In this document: positions 19,519-30,570 of the stretch, in pieces | Numbering within the stretch: the first letter of the stretch is position 1 | Layout of the letters: each line of letters starts with the position of its first letter | NCBI GenBank assembly: GCA_015075075.1 | Contig: JABTVA010000005.1 | Coordinates: 121,944-185,943 of the forward strand | Length of the DNA: 64,000 nucleotides | Direction: 5' to 3' | Source: Deltaproteobacteria bacterium | Lineage (GTDB): Bacteria > Desulfobacterota > GWC2-55-46 | Made by a program: the position numbers and the translations under genes | Notes under the pieces: model-generated | What the model saw: the letters and a program-made list of their open reading frames with translations, nothing else | What the model was told of the DNA's origin: nothing | Databases searched by the model: none

Positions 19519-20619
19519 ATGGCTGACGAGCTGGTCACATTGAGCGTTTTCACCGCTGACGTCGGAGGGTTCGTCGGGCACGCGAGCAGCCACCCCGACG
19601 TGCTCGACACGGCAAGGGAAAGGCTCCAGGCGGCCCGCGGAAAAGGCAGGATAAAGGACTTCCACATCCTCCGGTGCGGCGACGACCTGAACCTCATTAT
19701 CTCCCACTCGGGCGGTCTCAATGACAGGGCGGTGCACGGGCTCGTCTGGGACACCTTCACGGCCTGCAGGGAGACGGCCGAGGAGCTCAAGCTCTACGCC
19801 CCCCGGAGGGGCATGCTCGAGGACTTCGCGGGGAACGTGAGGTCCATGGGCCCCGGCGTCGCCGAAATGGAATTTGCCGAGCGCACAAGCGAACCCGTCA
19901 TAGTCTTCCTCGCCAACAAGATAGTTTCAGGCTCGTGGAACCTGCCCCTTTTCAGGGTCTTCGGCGACCCGTTCAATACCTCCGGACTCGTATCCGACCC
20001 GGCCATGCTGAACGGATTCACCTTCAGGGTGCTTGACTTGAGGGAAAGGCACGCGATAGACCTCAAGACCCCCGAAGAGCTGCACCTCCTCCTTGCGCTC
20101 ATCGGCTCCACATCGAGATACGTCATCGCATCCGTAACCAGGAACACCGACGGCGAGATAGCCGCCGTAATATCCTCCGAGAAGTTCGACGTCCTCGCCG
20201 GGACCGTATGCGCGGGGTGCGAGCCGGCGATGGTCGTAAGGTGCCAGGCCGGCATGCCAGCGGTCGGTGAGGCGGTCGAGGCGTTCGCTTTCCCCTATCT
20301 CGTGGCAGGCTGGATGCGGTATTCCCACATAGGCCCGCTCATGCCGGTGCCTTTTTACGAGGCCCACGCGACGAGGTTCGACGGCCCGCCCAGGGTCATC
20401 GCTGCCGGGTTCCAGCTCTCGGGAGGCCGCCTCATAGGGCCCCTCGATATGTTCGACGACCCTGGATTCGACCGGGCCAGGAAGGTCGCGAACGAGACGG
20501 CCGACTACCTCCGGAGGCACGGCCCATTTAGGCCGCACAGGCTCCCACAGGAGGAGCTCGAGTTCTCCTCCATGCCAATAATCCTCGAAAAGGTCAAGGA
20601 AAGATTCAGGAAGATTTAG
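19519..20619 (+). CDS. Fructose-1,6-bisphosphate aldolase/phosphatase (class V FBPase)
   Basis: Bifunctional gluconeogenic enzyme that condenses triose phosphates and dephosphorylates the product to fructose 6-phosphate. The 366-residue protein matches the archaeal-type family: TLSVFTADVGGFVGHASSHPD near the N-terminus supplies metal-binding Asp and His, HILRCGDDLNLIISH gives the paired metal aspartates, and PLFRVFGDPFNTSGL, LVAGWMRYSHIGPLMPV and DGPPRVIAAGFQL follow. The family is best known in archaea and deep-branching bacteria and implies a working gluconeogenic, possibly autotrophic, route. It stands alone, with repeat A immediately downstream. The reading frame is intact. Confidence 0.93.
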   Translation: MADELVTLSVFTADVGGFVGHASSHPDVLDTARERLQAARGKGRIKDFHILRCGDDLNLIISHSGGLNDRAVHGLVWDTFTACRETAEELKLYAPRRGMLEDFAGNVRSMGPGVAEMEFAERTSEPVIVFLANKIVSGSWNLPLFRVFGDPFNTSGLVSDPAMLNGFTFRVLDLRERHAIDLKTPEELHLLLALIGSTSRYVIASVTRNTDGEIAAVISSEKFDVLAGTVCAGCEPAMVVRCQAGMPAVGEAVEAFAFPYLVAGWMRYSHIGPLMPVPFYEAHATRFDGPPRVIAAGFQLSGGRLIGPLDMFDDPGFDRARKVANETADYLRRHGPFRPHRLPQEELEFSSMPIILEKVKERFRKI

Positions 20620-20621
20620 CA

Positions 20622-20732
20622 AGGCTGCCGAAAAACCAATCTGCCGCGTCATCTCCGATGGGCACTCCGGCATACAAGCAGAGTACGCCTCATTCCTGAT
20701 TTTTCGATTCCTTGCATCTTTTTGAGCAGGCC
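20622..20732 (+). repeat. Repeat A, copy 2
   Basis: Starts aggctgccgaaaaaccaatctg, contains ggcactccggcatac and agtacgcctcattcctg, and ends tgcatctttttgagcaggcc. Confidence 0.75.
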
Positions 20733-20881
20733 GGATGCGATTAAGCAAACCGTTAAGCGGACACGGTGAGCCCTTGGTCGGAAAGGCGGCGTTCCGGGAA
20801 GTTGGGAAATCAAGGACCCCTTCGGCCTTTCGATAGAGACGAGATTACAAAATATTGTTATAATCAAACAGGAGCCTAATT

Positions 20882-21418
20882 ATGCCAAAAAAGGCTGGCA
20901 AGGGCCTGATGCAGAAGGCCGCGCACATGGTAAGAAGGAAGGCCATAGACCCGGGAGGGGACCCGTATCTCAACAGGGAACCTCCAAGGGACATGGCACT
21001 CTGCAAAAGGTGCGGTGCCGTGTACCACGAGAAGAGGTGGTATAAGAGGGAGGACCTTCCGGAGAAGCTGGAAAACAAGCCGAATACCGGCCTGGTCTTC
21101 TGCCCCGGGTGCCAGAAATTCCGGGACAAGTATCCCGGCGGCTATCTTACCATAGAGGGCGGCTTCGTCGAGGAGCACGGGGACGAGATAGTGCGCCTCA
21201 TAGAGAACAAGGAAGACAGGCAGATATACATAAACCCGCTCGAAAAGGTCATGGATATAAGGCGGCGGGACGGCCGGATTGAGGTCGAGACAACGACGGA
21301 CAAGCTCGCCCAGAGGATAGGCCTAATTATCCAGAAGGCGTTCAACGGCGAGATAACCTACAAGTGGAGCACTGACAACAGGACCGCAAGGGTCGTATGG
21401 AGGAGGGACGATTCTTAG
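20882..21418 (+). CDS. BCAM0308-like zinc protein
   Basis: 178 residues with two CxxC pairs (LCKRCGAVYHEKRW and FCPGCQKFRDKYPGG) forming a probable zinc ribbon, as in the BCAM0308 family, which is distantly similar to the N-terminus of NMD3. A TATAAT box (20859-20864) and an AGGAG ribosome binding site precede it. The 3' end runs up to the AmrS gene. Role unknown; a link to ribosome or RNA biology is only suggested by the family. Confidence 0.75.
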   Translation: MPKKAGKGLMQKAAHMVRRKAIDPGGDPYLNREPPRDMALCKRCGAVYHEKRWYKREDLPEKLENKPNTGLVFCPGCQKFRDKYPGGYLTIEGGFVEEHGDEIVRLIENKEDRQIYINPLEKVMDIRRRDGRIEVETTTDKLAQRIGLIIQKAFNGEITYKWSTDNRTARVVWRRDDS

Positions 21419-21441
21419 TCCCGGAGAAGGGTTTGCAAAAG

Positions 21442-22641
21442 ATGGCGATGGAAGCGAGGCTTTACAGGAAGGTCGAGGGAGGCCGCGTAGTCTGCGGCCT
21501 TTGCGCTTTCCGGTGCCGGATAGAAGACGGCAGGCACGGGGTTTGCGGGGTGCGGGAGAATATCGGGGGCGTCCTTTACACGCGGACATGGGGGAGGGTC
21601 GTTGCCGAGAACATCGACCCCGTGGAAAAAAAACCCCTGTATCATTTCCAGCCGGGGTCGCTCTCCTATTCGATAGCGACCGTGGGCTGCAATTTCAGGT
21701 GCCTTCACTGCCAGAATTCCGAGATATCGCAGGCGCCCAGGGAGAGGAAGCTCCCCTCGGGCGAGGAGACCTCGCCCGAGGAGATAGCTTCGGAGGCTTA
21801 CGAGACGGGCTGTTCGAGCGTTTCCTACACATATACCGAGCCGACGATATTCTTCGAGTTCGCGGAGGACGCAGGCGTGCTGGCAAAGGCGAAGGGCCTT
21901 AAGAACATATTCGTGACGAACGGATACATGACCCGCGAATGCCTTGACGAGCTCGAGGGCCTGCTGGACGCGGCTAACGTGGACCTCAAATCCTTCAGCG
22001 ATTCGACTTACCGCAAGGTGTGCGGCGCAAGGCTCGCCCCTGTGCTGGAATCGATAGAGCGGATGCGCGAGCTGGGGATCTGGGTGGAGGTTACGACACT
22101 CGTAATCCCCGGCGTAAACGACGGCGAGGACGAGCTGCGTGAAATCGCCGGATGGATCCACCGGACGGACAAGAGGATGCCCTGGCACATAAGCGCGTTC
22201 CATCCGGCTTACAAGATGACGGACGTCCCGCTGACACCCGTAGAGAAGCTTGAAAGGGCCCGCGACATAGGGCTCGAAGAGGGGCTGAGGTACGTATATA
22301 CCGGGAACATCCCCGGCCACAGGGGCGAATCGACCTATTGCTATAACTGCGGCGCGCTCCTAATCGAGCGGCTGGGCTTCAGGGTCAAAAATAATTTTAT
22401 AGCCGACTCGAAATGCCCGAAGTGCGGCGTTGTGATAGACGGGGTAGAGCTTTTAGATTTTCTCAAAAGGGCGTCTTTGTGCGCTGGCCGCGCGATTTTT
22501 GAGGGTAAGACTCGCTTGCTATCCCTCTCCCGCCCCGTGAACGGCTTTAAAGTCGCTTCGCTCCTGCTTCCCTGGCCTGTTCACGCCTTCCTCCCTTGTT
22601 GTTACGCTCGCTTACCTCCGGCTTTTTTTGAATGTAAATAA
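21442..22641 (+). CDS. amrS: AmmeMemoRadiSam-system radical SAM enzyme AmrS
   Basis: Radical SAM protein. The cluster motif is GCNFRCLHCQN, preceded by the family-specific N-terminal cysteines (CGLCAFRCRIEDGRHGVCGVREN) and followed by SYTYTEPTIFFEF, NGYMTRE, NVDLKSF and a C-terminal zinc-ribbon (CYNCG, CPKCG). The usual partners AMMECR1 and Memo are not in this window. The family sequence ends near residue 340 (about 22455, GVEL); the last 60 or so codons are repeat B sequence, so the native stop has been lost or replaced by the element. ATG 21442 is preferred over 21397. The biochemical product of the system remains poorly known. Confidence 0.88.
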   Translation: MAMEARLYRKVEGGRVVCGLCAFRCRIEDGRHGVCGVRENIGGVLYTRTWGRVVAENIDPVEKKPLYHFQPGSLSYSIATVGCNFRCLHCQNSEISQAPRERKLPSGEETSPEEIASEAYETGCSSVSYTYTEPTIFFEFAEDAGVLAKAKGLKNIFVTNGYMTRECLDELEGLLDAANVDLKSFSDSTYRKVCGARLAPVLESIERMRELGIWVEVTTLVIPGVNDGEDELREIAGWIHRTDKRMPWHISAFHPAYKMTDVPLTPVEKLERARDIGLEEGLRYVYTGNIPGHRGESTYCYNCGALLIERLGFRVKNNFIADSKCPKCGVVIDGVELLDFLKRASLCAGRAIFEGKTRLLSLSRPVNGFKVASLLLPWPVHAFLPCCYARLPPAFFECK

Positions 22642-22862
22642 AGGTGCGCATAGCGCACCATACTCGGTTTTGTCTTTCAAAACAACCCAGGGGCATAAGG
22701 CGGAGCGAACATAGGGATGGAGGAAGGGCGGGCGAGGCGAGGATAGAGAGGAGTCTGGCCCTTGGGCCGAGCGACTTAAGGGCCGAGCCCGGAGGATGGA
22801 GGCGGAAAGAGAGCGAAGCCTTATGCCCAAAAGAGGCGGTAGCGCGTTAAAAGCGCCTTTTG
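22465..22862 (+). repeat. Repeat B, copy at the end of amrS
   Basis: About 400 bases. Its outer ends are imperfect inverted repeats (aaagggcgtctttgtgcgctgg and the complement of ttaaaagcgccttt). The left half has cgtgaacgg facing gttcacg; the right half has ggggcataaggcggagcg facing gcgaagccttatgccc about 140 bases apart. No plausible protein is encoded other than the run-on from amrS. Confidence 0.8.
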
Positions 22863-23040
22863 CAAAAGCCTTTACACGCCATTCAAGAGAATAATCCCGC
22901 AAATCCTTCCAAAAACCGCGTTCTTATTCCACCTGCTATAATTAAATCAACGGCTGCGCATCTGATTTGGCGTAGGGGGCTAATACGCACCCGACTAACC
23001 AATAGCCTGTGCCCTGCGGGGCGGAAGGAGGGGCGAGAGT

Positions 23041-23334
23041 TTGTTGAGTTCGATAAGCCGATAGCGCGGCGAGAGCATGGGCGACTCGATCGCGAGTGTT
23101 TTGAAGATCGTGGACGAGAGCGGCCTCGCAAGGCGAACGCAATGGGTACCGTCGTCGAGGGCGGCTGGACGAGGTCATGGGGCCCATAAAGAAATGCCAC
23201 GAGGAGGTGCTTAAGACCGCGCCCAGGGCCACGAGCACCATGTTCTCGATATCAGGCCTGCGAAGCCCGACGACCGCCTTGTCGAAAGGCCCAAAAGCGT
23301 TGAGAGGCGGCTCGGCAGGGAGGTCAAGAAATAA
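23041..23334 (+). CDS. UPF0045 / MTH1187-family protein (frameshifted)
   Basis: Small ferredoxin-like-fold protein of the MTH1187/YkoF group, some members of which bind thiamine. Recognisable pieces in shifting frames are VEFD near the start, [50 protein letters not shown] and the C-terminal [10 protein letters not shown] before TAA at 23332-23334. At least four single-base slips break it, for example GGCTGGACGAG for an expected GGCTGGGACGAG. Start is uncertain; GGAGGGG lies just upstream. It directly abuts rtcA. Confidence 0.72.
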
Positions 23335-24375
23335 TAGAGATAGACGGGAGCTACGGCGAGGGCGGGGGGCAGATGGTCCGGTCAGCCCTGACGCTCGCTT
23401 CCCTTACAGGCCTCGCCGTGAGGGTTTATAATATCCGGGCTGGAAGGCGAGTCGCCAGGGCCTCAAGCCCCAGCACCTCCTGAGCGCCAGGGCCGCGGCG
23501 AATATAACGGCGGGTGCTCATAGGCCGGAGCTGGCTCATCGATTTCGAATACCTGCCGGGCAGGCCTCAAGCCCGGCAGGTATTCTTTGACGTTGGCACG
23601 GCAGGGTCGACCGGGCCTGTCTTCAGGCGGGTCCTGCCGGCGCTGCTCTTTGCGGGCGGCCCGTCATCATTAAGCATAAAGGGCGGCACGCACGTGCCCT
23701 GGAGTCCGGTGCCCGAATACCTCGAAGGGGTATTCCTGAGGGCCGTCCGGCCCATGGGGTTTGAGGTCTCATTGAAATGCACCGGCGCGGATATTATCCT
23801 GCCGGGGCGGCTCGCCTGAAGCGGATATCAGCCCGGTAGAGAACCCCCTTTCCCCTTTATTTATAAATGAGAGAGGCAGGCTCAAGCGGCTTAAGATACT
23901 TTCAGCCGTATCCAGCCTGCCGCTCTCGATAGCGGAAAGGCAGCTCCAGGCGGCTCTGTCCGTCCTGCATGATGATTTCTCAGGCCTTATCGAGGCCAGG
24001 GCATTGGATGCGCCTTCGGGTGGAAGGGGCACTTATGTCTTCGTCCTTGCCGAATTCGAAAACGTAAACGCCGGCTTCACCTCGCTCGGGGCCAGGGGCA
24101 AGAGGGCCGAGACCGTCGGAAGCGATGCGGCGGAAAGTTTCCTTCAGTATGCGGGGAGAAGAGGCGCACTCGACAGGCACCTTTCGGACCAGGTTGTCCT
24201 CTTCGCTGCGCTGGCAGGCGGCACGTCTATCTTTACGGCTTCCGAGGTGACCAGGCACCTCCTTGCAAACATCCATGTCATAGGTAAGTTCCTGCCTGCC
24301 CGCTTCCATGTGGAAGGGGCCCTCGGGGGCGAGGGCTCGGTCAGGGTGGAAGGGGTCTCGTTTCCAAAGCCATGA
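23331..24375 (+). CDS. rtcA: RNA 3'-terminal phosphate cyclase (frameshifted)
   Basis: Converts RNA 3'-phosphates to 2',3'-cyclic phosphates via an adenylated histidine. The N-terminus is [26 protein letters not shown], then IGTAGS-like [42 protein letters not shown] and the adenylation site [17 protein letters not shown]. Frameshifts lie at about 23440-23520 and 23810; across the second, the frame [23 protein letters not shown] joins both halves. No normal start codon is present: ATA at 23331 stands where ATG would give a perfect ATGA overlap with the UPF0045 gene. No rtcB or rtcR is nearby. Confidence 0.88.
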
Positions 24376-24444
24376 AAAATGGTGAAATCATCCCCCGCAC
24401 TCTGGTATCCTTTGAAGAAAAAATAAGCGGAGATACTTATTCCG

Positions 24445-25044
24445 ATGGAACCAGCCGCATCACTCATGCAGGATTTTTTCCTCGCCCTGATCCCGCTCTT
24501 CGTCGCAATGGAGCCCGTGGGCCTGATACCCATCTATCTCGCGATGACGAGGGCCATGGACGAGGGGCAGAAGAGGAACGTCCTCTTCTATTCGGTCGTG
24601 ACCGCCGCCGCGATAACCATAGCCTTCCTTCTTGTCGGGAGGGCGGTATTCCTTGCCCTCGGCATAACGATATCCGACTTCCAGATAGCCGGCGGCCTCA
24701 TACTCCTTTCGATAGCCATCGTCGATATAGTCCATACCGCAAGGATGGTGCCGGGCGTGCCTGTGACTATCGGGGTCGGGATAGTGCCCATTGGAACGCC
24801 GCTCATAGCGGGGCCCGCGGCGCTCACTACTCTCCTCATGATAAGCGACCTCTACGGCTTCACCGTAACGCTCGCGGCCCTGCTCGTTAACCTCTTCATC
24901 GTCTGGCTCGTATTCTTCTTTGCCGAAAAAATAGTGGGCTACATAGGGGAGAACGGCGCGCTTGGGGTCTCGAAGGTAATATCCCTTCTCCTTGCGGCAA
25001 TCGCCGTTATGATGATACGGAGGGGGTTGGAGACGCTCTTCTGA
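24445..25044 (+). CDS. MarC-family membrane protein
   Basis: Inner-membrane protein with six predicted helices and the MarC pattern: LIPLFVAMEPVGLIPIYLAMT, then VGIVPIGTPLIAGPAALTTLLM with its conserved prolines and glycines. It was once thought to be a multiple-antibiotic-resistance protein; actual function is unknown. Start at 24445, or at ATG 24466 (MQDFFLALIP), which is closer to the family N-terminus. Confidence 0.92.
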   Translation: MEPAASLMQDFFLALIPLFVAMEPVGLIPIYLAMTRAMDEGQKRNVLFYSVVTAAAITIAFLLVGRAVFLALGITISDFQIAGGLILLSIAIVDIVHTARMVPGVPVTIGVGIVPIGTPLIAGPAALTTLLMISDLYGFTVTLAALLVNLFIVWLVFFFAEKIVGYIGENGALGVSKVISLLLAAIAVMMIRRGLETLF

Positions 25045-25045
25045 C

Positions 25046-25167
25046 AGGCTGCTCAAAAAGCCCAATCTGCTGCGTCGTCTTCAAAGTTGGACACTCCGGC
25101 TTACCAAAAAAGTACGCCTCATTCCTCACTTTTAGACTCATTGCACCTTGAGCTTTTTGAGCAGCCT
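25046..25167 (+). repeat. Repeat A, copy 3
   Basis: One of the best copies: aggctgctcaaaaagcccaat at the left and gagctttttgagcagcct at the right are inverted repeats. The centre reads ggacactccggcttac and aagtacgcctcattcctc. Confidence 0.85.
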
Positions 25168-25270
25168 TCATGTGATTTTGAGTTTTTCAGTGACAGGGCG
25201 AGATAAGAATCAGGTATTTCTTTATCCGGAAACGAGATTCTTCGCTGCGCTCAGAATGACAAAGAAGTTG

Positions 25271-25301
25271 AAAAGCCGGGGGCTTTTGCCCCCGGCTTTT
25301 T
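25271..25301. terminator. Bidirectional terminator, marC / argC
   Basis: Stem AAAAGCCGGGGGC / GCCCCCGGCTTTT with a short loop, between convergent genes and touching the argC stop codon. Confidence 0.9.
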
Positions 25302-26326
25302 CAGACGGAAAGGGGCGGCGTTAGGAGGGCCTTTCCCTCGGGGAAGCCGAACATCAGGTTCATGTTCTGCACGGCCTGCCCTGACGCGCCCTTGACGAGG
25401 TTGTCGATGGCGGAAACGACGATGACCCTTTTCCGGTCGGCATAAAGGCCGATATCGCAGAAGTTGGACCCGCGCACCTGGCTTATGTCCGGGAAGGAGC
25501 CTTCCGGCAGGAGCCTTACGAACCTCTCACCCGAATAGAATTCCCTGTAGAGCGAAGAGAGGGCGGATGATGTAAGCTCTTCCCTGAGCCCCGCGTAGGC
25601 GGTCGTGAGTATACCTCTCGACGCCGGAATGAGGTGGGGCGTGAAGCGCACACCGAGCGCGCCTCCTGCCGCGGCTGAAAGCTCCTGCTCAATTTCCGGC
25701 GTGTGCCTGTGGCAGCCGACCTTGTAGGCTTTGAAGCCCGAGGCGACCTCTACGAAAGAGGTCTCAACGCTTGCGCTCCTTCCGGCCCCGGATGCGCCGC
25801 TTTTGGAATCTATGATGACAGTGCCTTCGGCAAGGAGGCCCTTTTTCGCAAGGGGCAGAAGTGCAAGGACCGCGCTCGTCGGATAGCACCCGGGGTTTGC
25901 CACGAGGCGCGCCCCTTTTATCTCCTCCCTCTTAAGCTCGGGTAGCCCGTAGACCGCCTGCGAAAGGAGATTAACGGATTTGTGCTCCCCGTACCACGCC
26001 TTGTATACGCCGGGGTCGCGGAGGCGGAAATCCGCGCTCAAATCGATTACCCTCGACCCCTTCATGAGCTCCGGCACGACCTCCTGGGATGCGCCGTGAG
26101 GCATGGCGCTGAAGGCGAGGTCGGCCTTTATTGCCTTCACGTCCCCGGGGTCGCTGAAGACAAGTTTGTCGTAAAAGCCCCTGAGGGCAGGGAATACCTC
26201 GGGCACGGTCTTGCCTTTATATTGCCTTGATGTGGCCGTAACCACCTCAGCGCCGTCGTGCTGGGCAAGTATCCTCAGCAGCTCGAACCCCGTATATCCG
26301 CTCGCACCGAATATGGCGACCTTCAT
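25301..26326 (-). CDS. argC: N-acetyl-gamma-glutamyl-phosphate reductase
   Basis: Arginine biosynthesis, third step: NADPH-dependent reduction of N-acetylglutamyl phosphate. The Rossmann start is [19 protein letters not shown]; the catalytic cysteine is in [15 protein letters not shown] (about residue 149), and the active-site histidine is in [14 protein letters not shown]. Full length at 341 residues. It is the last gene of an rplM-rpsI-argC run on the minus strand. Confidence 0.97.
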   Translation of the reverse strand: MKVAIFGASGYTGFELLRILAQHDGAEVVTATSRQYKGKTVPEVFPALRGFYDKLVFSDPGDVKAIKADLAFSAMPHGASQEVVPELMKGSRVIDLSADFRLRDPGVYKAWYGEHKSVNLLSQAVYGLPELKREEIKGARLVANPGCYPTSAVLALLPLAKKGLLAEGTVIIDSKSGASGAGRSASVETSFVEVASGFKAYKVGCHRHTPEIEQELSAAAGGALGVRFTPHLIPASRGILTTAYAGLREELTSSALSSLYREFYSGERFVRLLPEGSFPDISQVRGSNFCDIGLYADRKRVIVVSAIDNLVKGASGQAVQNMNLMFGFPEGKALLTPPLSV

Positions 26327-26404
26327 TCAGAAACCCCCTCAAGAATGCGATTCTCCAGGGGTGCAAGGCCGGAACGGCTTTCCCTAAAGGACGAATACAG
26401 GTAA

Positions 26405-26793
26405 TTACCTCTTTGAGAACTGGAACCGTTTCCTCGCGCCCTTCTGTCCGTACTTCTTCCTTTCCTTCATCCTCGGGTCCCTGGTGATGAGGCCCGCCTT
26501 CTTCAAAACACCCCTGAAGGACTCGTCGGCAAGACAGAGGGCCCTGGCTATGCCGTGCCTTACGGCGCCCGCCTGGCCGCTCTCGCCGCCGCCGTTCACG
26601 TTGGCGATTACGCTGAACTTCCCGGAGGTCTCGGTAAGGTTAAGGGGCTGCCTTACGATGCTCCTCAGGGTTTCGCGGCTGAAGAACTCGGTCACGCTCT
26701 TCCTGTTTACGGTTATATCGCCGGCCCCGGCAAGGAGCCTTACCTTGCGACCGAGGTCTTGCGTCTGCCGACTGCGCTGAATGTGTCTGCCAT
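26405..26793 (-). CDS. rpsI: 30S ribosomal protein S9 (one frameshift)
   Basis: Starts [17 protein letters not shown] at the ATG 26791-26793; a missing G in AGGGTAAGG then shifts the frame, after which [16 protein letters not shown] continues to the invariant C-terminus [24 protein letters not shown]. The C-terminal tail that reaches the ribosomal P site is intact. Essential gene, so the slip is almost certainly an error. Confidence 0.95.
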
Positions 26794-26823
26794 TTAACTT
26801 TCTCCCGAAATAAAATGAATGCT

Positions 26824-27242
26824 TTACTTGGCGAGGGCGACCGGGCCCTGTGCCTGATGGGGGTGCTTGTCCCCGGTGTATACCTTGAGCTTCTTGAACA
26901 TGTCTCTGCCGAGCGGCCCCTTGGGGAGCATGCCCCATACCGCCTTCTTTATGACCTCTTCCGGCTTCCCGGTCGAGAGCTTCTCGAGCCGGATGGATTT
27001 CAACCCGCGGGTACATGCTGTAGTGGTAATAGACCTTGCCGGTCATCTTCTGGCCGGTAACGGTTATTTTCTCGGCGTCACCACGACGACGAAGTCCCGG
27101 TGTCTATGGGCGTGTAAGCGGGCCTGTGCTTGCCTGAGCACTGTGGCTATGCGGGTCGCGAGCCCGCTGAGGTTCTCCCCTTGGCGTCTACAAGGTACCA
27201 CTTCTTCGCGTTTGCGTCTACTTTTGGAATGAATGTCTTCAT
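26824..27242 (-). CDS. rplM: 50S ribosomal protein L13 (frameshifted)
   Basis: Starts [20 protein letters not shown] and ends in a normal L13 C-terminus ([28 protein letters not shown]). Several single-base slips between about 27010 and 27190 break the middle, which includes the recognisable [16 protein letters not shown]. It is followed by rpsI on the same strand, the universal L13-S9 pair. Confidence 0.93.
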
Positions 27243-27399
27243 CTTAGTCCCCAAATATCAATTTGAATTCTAAAATTTAAAGTATTCGGCGGGCTTTGTC
27301 AAGGGTTAATTTCCAGACGGGAACCCGGGGCCGTTTACGGGCCCGGTCCGGCCAGCTCCCGGACCCCCTCCAAAAGCCCTCGCCAAAGCCCTCGATTGA

Positions 27400-29439
<2,040 letters not shown>

Positions 29440-29512
29440 GTGGGCAGCCATAAAAGCCCCTTGTACGCCGCCCCATCTATCTCTGCTCCGTCTTTCGCCC
29501 CCGGCCTATCGC

Positions 29513-29963
29513 CTACTCGTGTATGACCGTTATTATCCTTGCCGGGTCCTCGGGCGAGCCGAGCGCGATTATCCGCGAGCCCTGGAGGTCTTCGGCTGGA
29601 AGGGACGCAAGGCTCTTCCATCCCTCTTCGCCTATTCTCCTGCATTCCCCCTGGGTGCAGAAGTCAACTGCCGCCCTGTTCCCTATGCTTAAGGGCACTG
29701 AAACGCCCTCTGGCCCCAGGAAGCCCGGGACCTCGGATTGTATCACCATCGTCCGGTTTTCAGGGTCCATCTCCCCGAGGCTCCCGGCGTACATGGTCTC
29801 GTAGAATATCTCCCCCCCGAATTGCTCAAGGAAGGAGGGCTTCTGGACCTGAGAGGGCACGCCCGCCCATAGTCCTCGGCTCGCCGAAATAATAGGCGCC
29901 GCTCTCCGAAGGCGCGAATACTACGAAAAAAGGCAAAATAAGCAAGGCCTTGAGCTTTTTCAT
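29513..29963 (-). CDS. Secreted hypothetical protein (one frameshift)
   Basis: Starts at ATG 29961-29963 with a good AGGAGGTCGGG ribosome binding site and a signal peptide (MKKLKALLILPFFVVFA). After YYFGEPRTMG the frame slips near 29865 and continues as PSQVQKPSFLEQFGGEIFYE to the end. About 149 residues. It holds two cysteines in DFCTQGECRR that may form a disulfide. No family recognised. Confidence 0.6.
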
Positions 29964-30090
29964 CCCGACCTCCTTTGTTGTCGCAGATACCGGAAGGCGC
30001 GGCGATGCGCCGCTTGCATGCTATTCCCTAATTGTAGCAAAGATTTCAGGCCCGGGCGGGGAGGATTGCCGGCAGGCGGGATATGCTGGC

Positions 30091-30570
30091 TTATTTGAAA
30101 AAATTTTCCCTCTCGTAGATAAGCGGCTTCGCCCCTTGCCTCCTCACGCCGGCTTCCAGGACCTCGCCTATGAAGAGGGTATGGTCTCCGGCATCATGGG
30201 ACGAGACGACCTTGCAGTCGAGCCATGCGGCGCATTCGATGAGGACCGGCGCGCCCGTGGCCTTTGTCTCGTATCTGACGCCCTCGAACTTGTCTGTCTT
30301 CCTCCCGGTCTTGAGGCCGAAGTGCTTGCCTATCGCCATGTCTTCCGGGCCGAGGATGTTTATTGCGAAAATACCCGCGTCCCGTATCATGTCATGAGAG
30401 AACCTGGGCTTGCCGACCGAGACTGTCACAAGGGGCGGGACGAACGAGGCCCTCGCGACCCAGGCTGCCGTGAGCGCGTTGGCCCTGCCCTGATAAACGG
30501 TGCTTATGACATATACCCCGTGGCTTATGAGGCCCTGCGCCTTTGATATCTCCTCCTTAACGCTTGACAT
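30091..30570 (-). CDS. Flavin reductase-like FMN-binding protein
   Basis: 159 residues of the flavin reductase-like split-barrel domain. Landmarks are QGRANALTAAWVARASFVPPLVTVSVGKPRFS near the N-terminus, and DHTLFIGEVLEAGV near the end. Related proteins reduce FMN or transfer electrons in anaerobes. Its start overlaps the end of the DUF3047 gene by 14 bases, so the pair forms an operon. Confidence 0.88.
   Translation of the reverse strand: MSSVKEEISKAQGLISHGVYVISTVYQGRANALTAAWVARASFVPPLVTVSVGKPRFSHDMIRDAGIFAINILGPEDMAIGKHFGLKTGRKTDKFEGVRYETKATGAPVLIECAAWLDCKVVSSHDAGDHTLFIGEVLEAGVRRQGAKPLIYERENFFK

Noticed and set aside
22465..22862. Repeat B as a rRNA or known riboswitch fragment
   Set aside because: No rRNA-like or riboswitch core sequence is seen, copies face both strands, and they occur at gene ends rather than in leaders.
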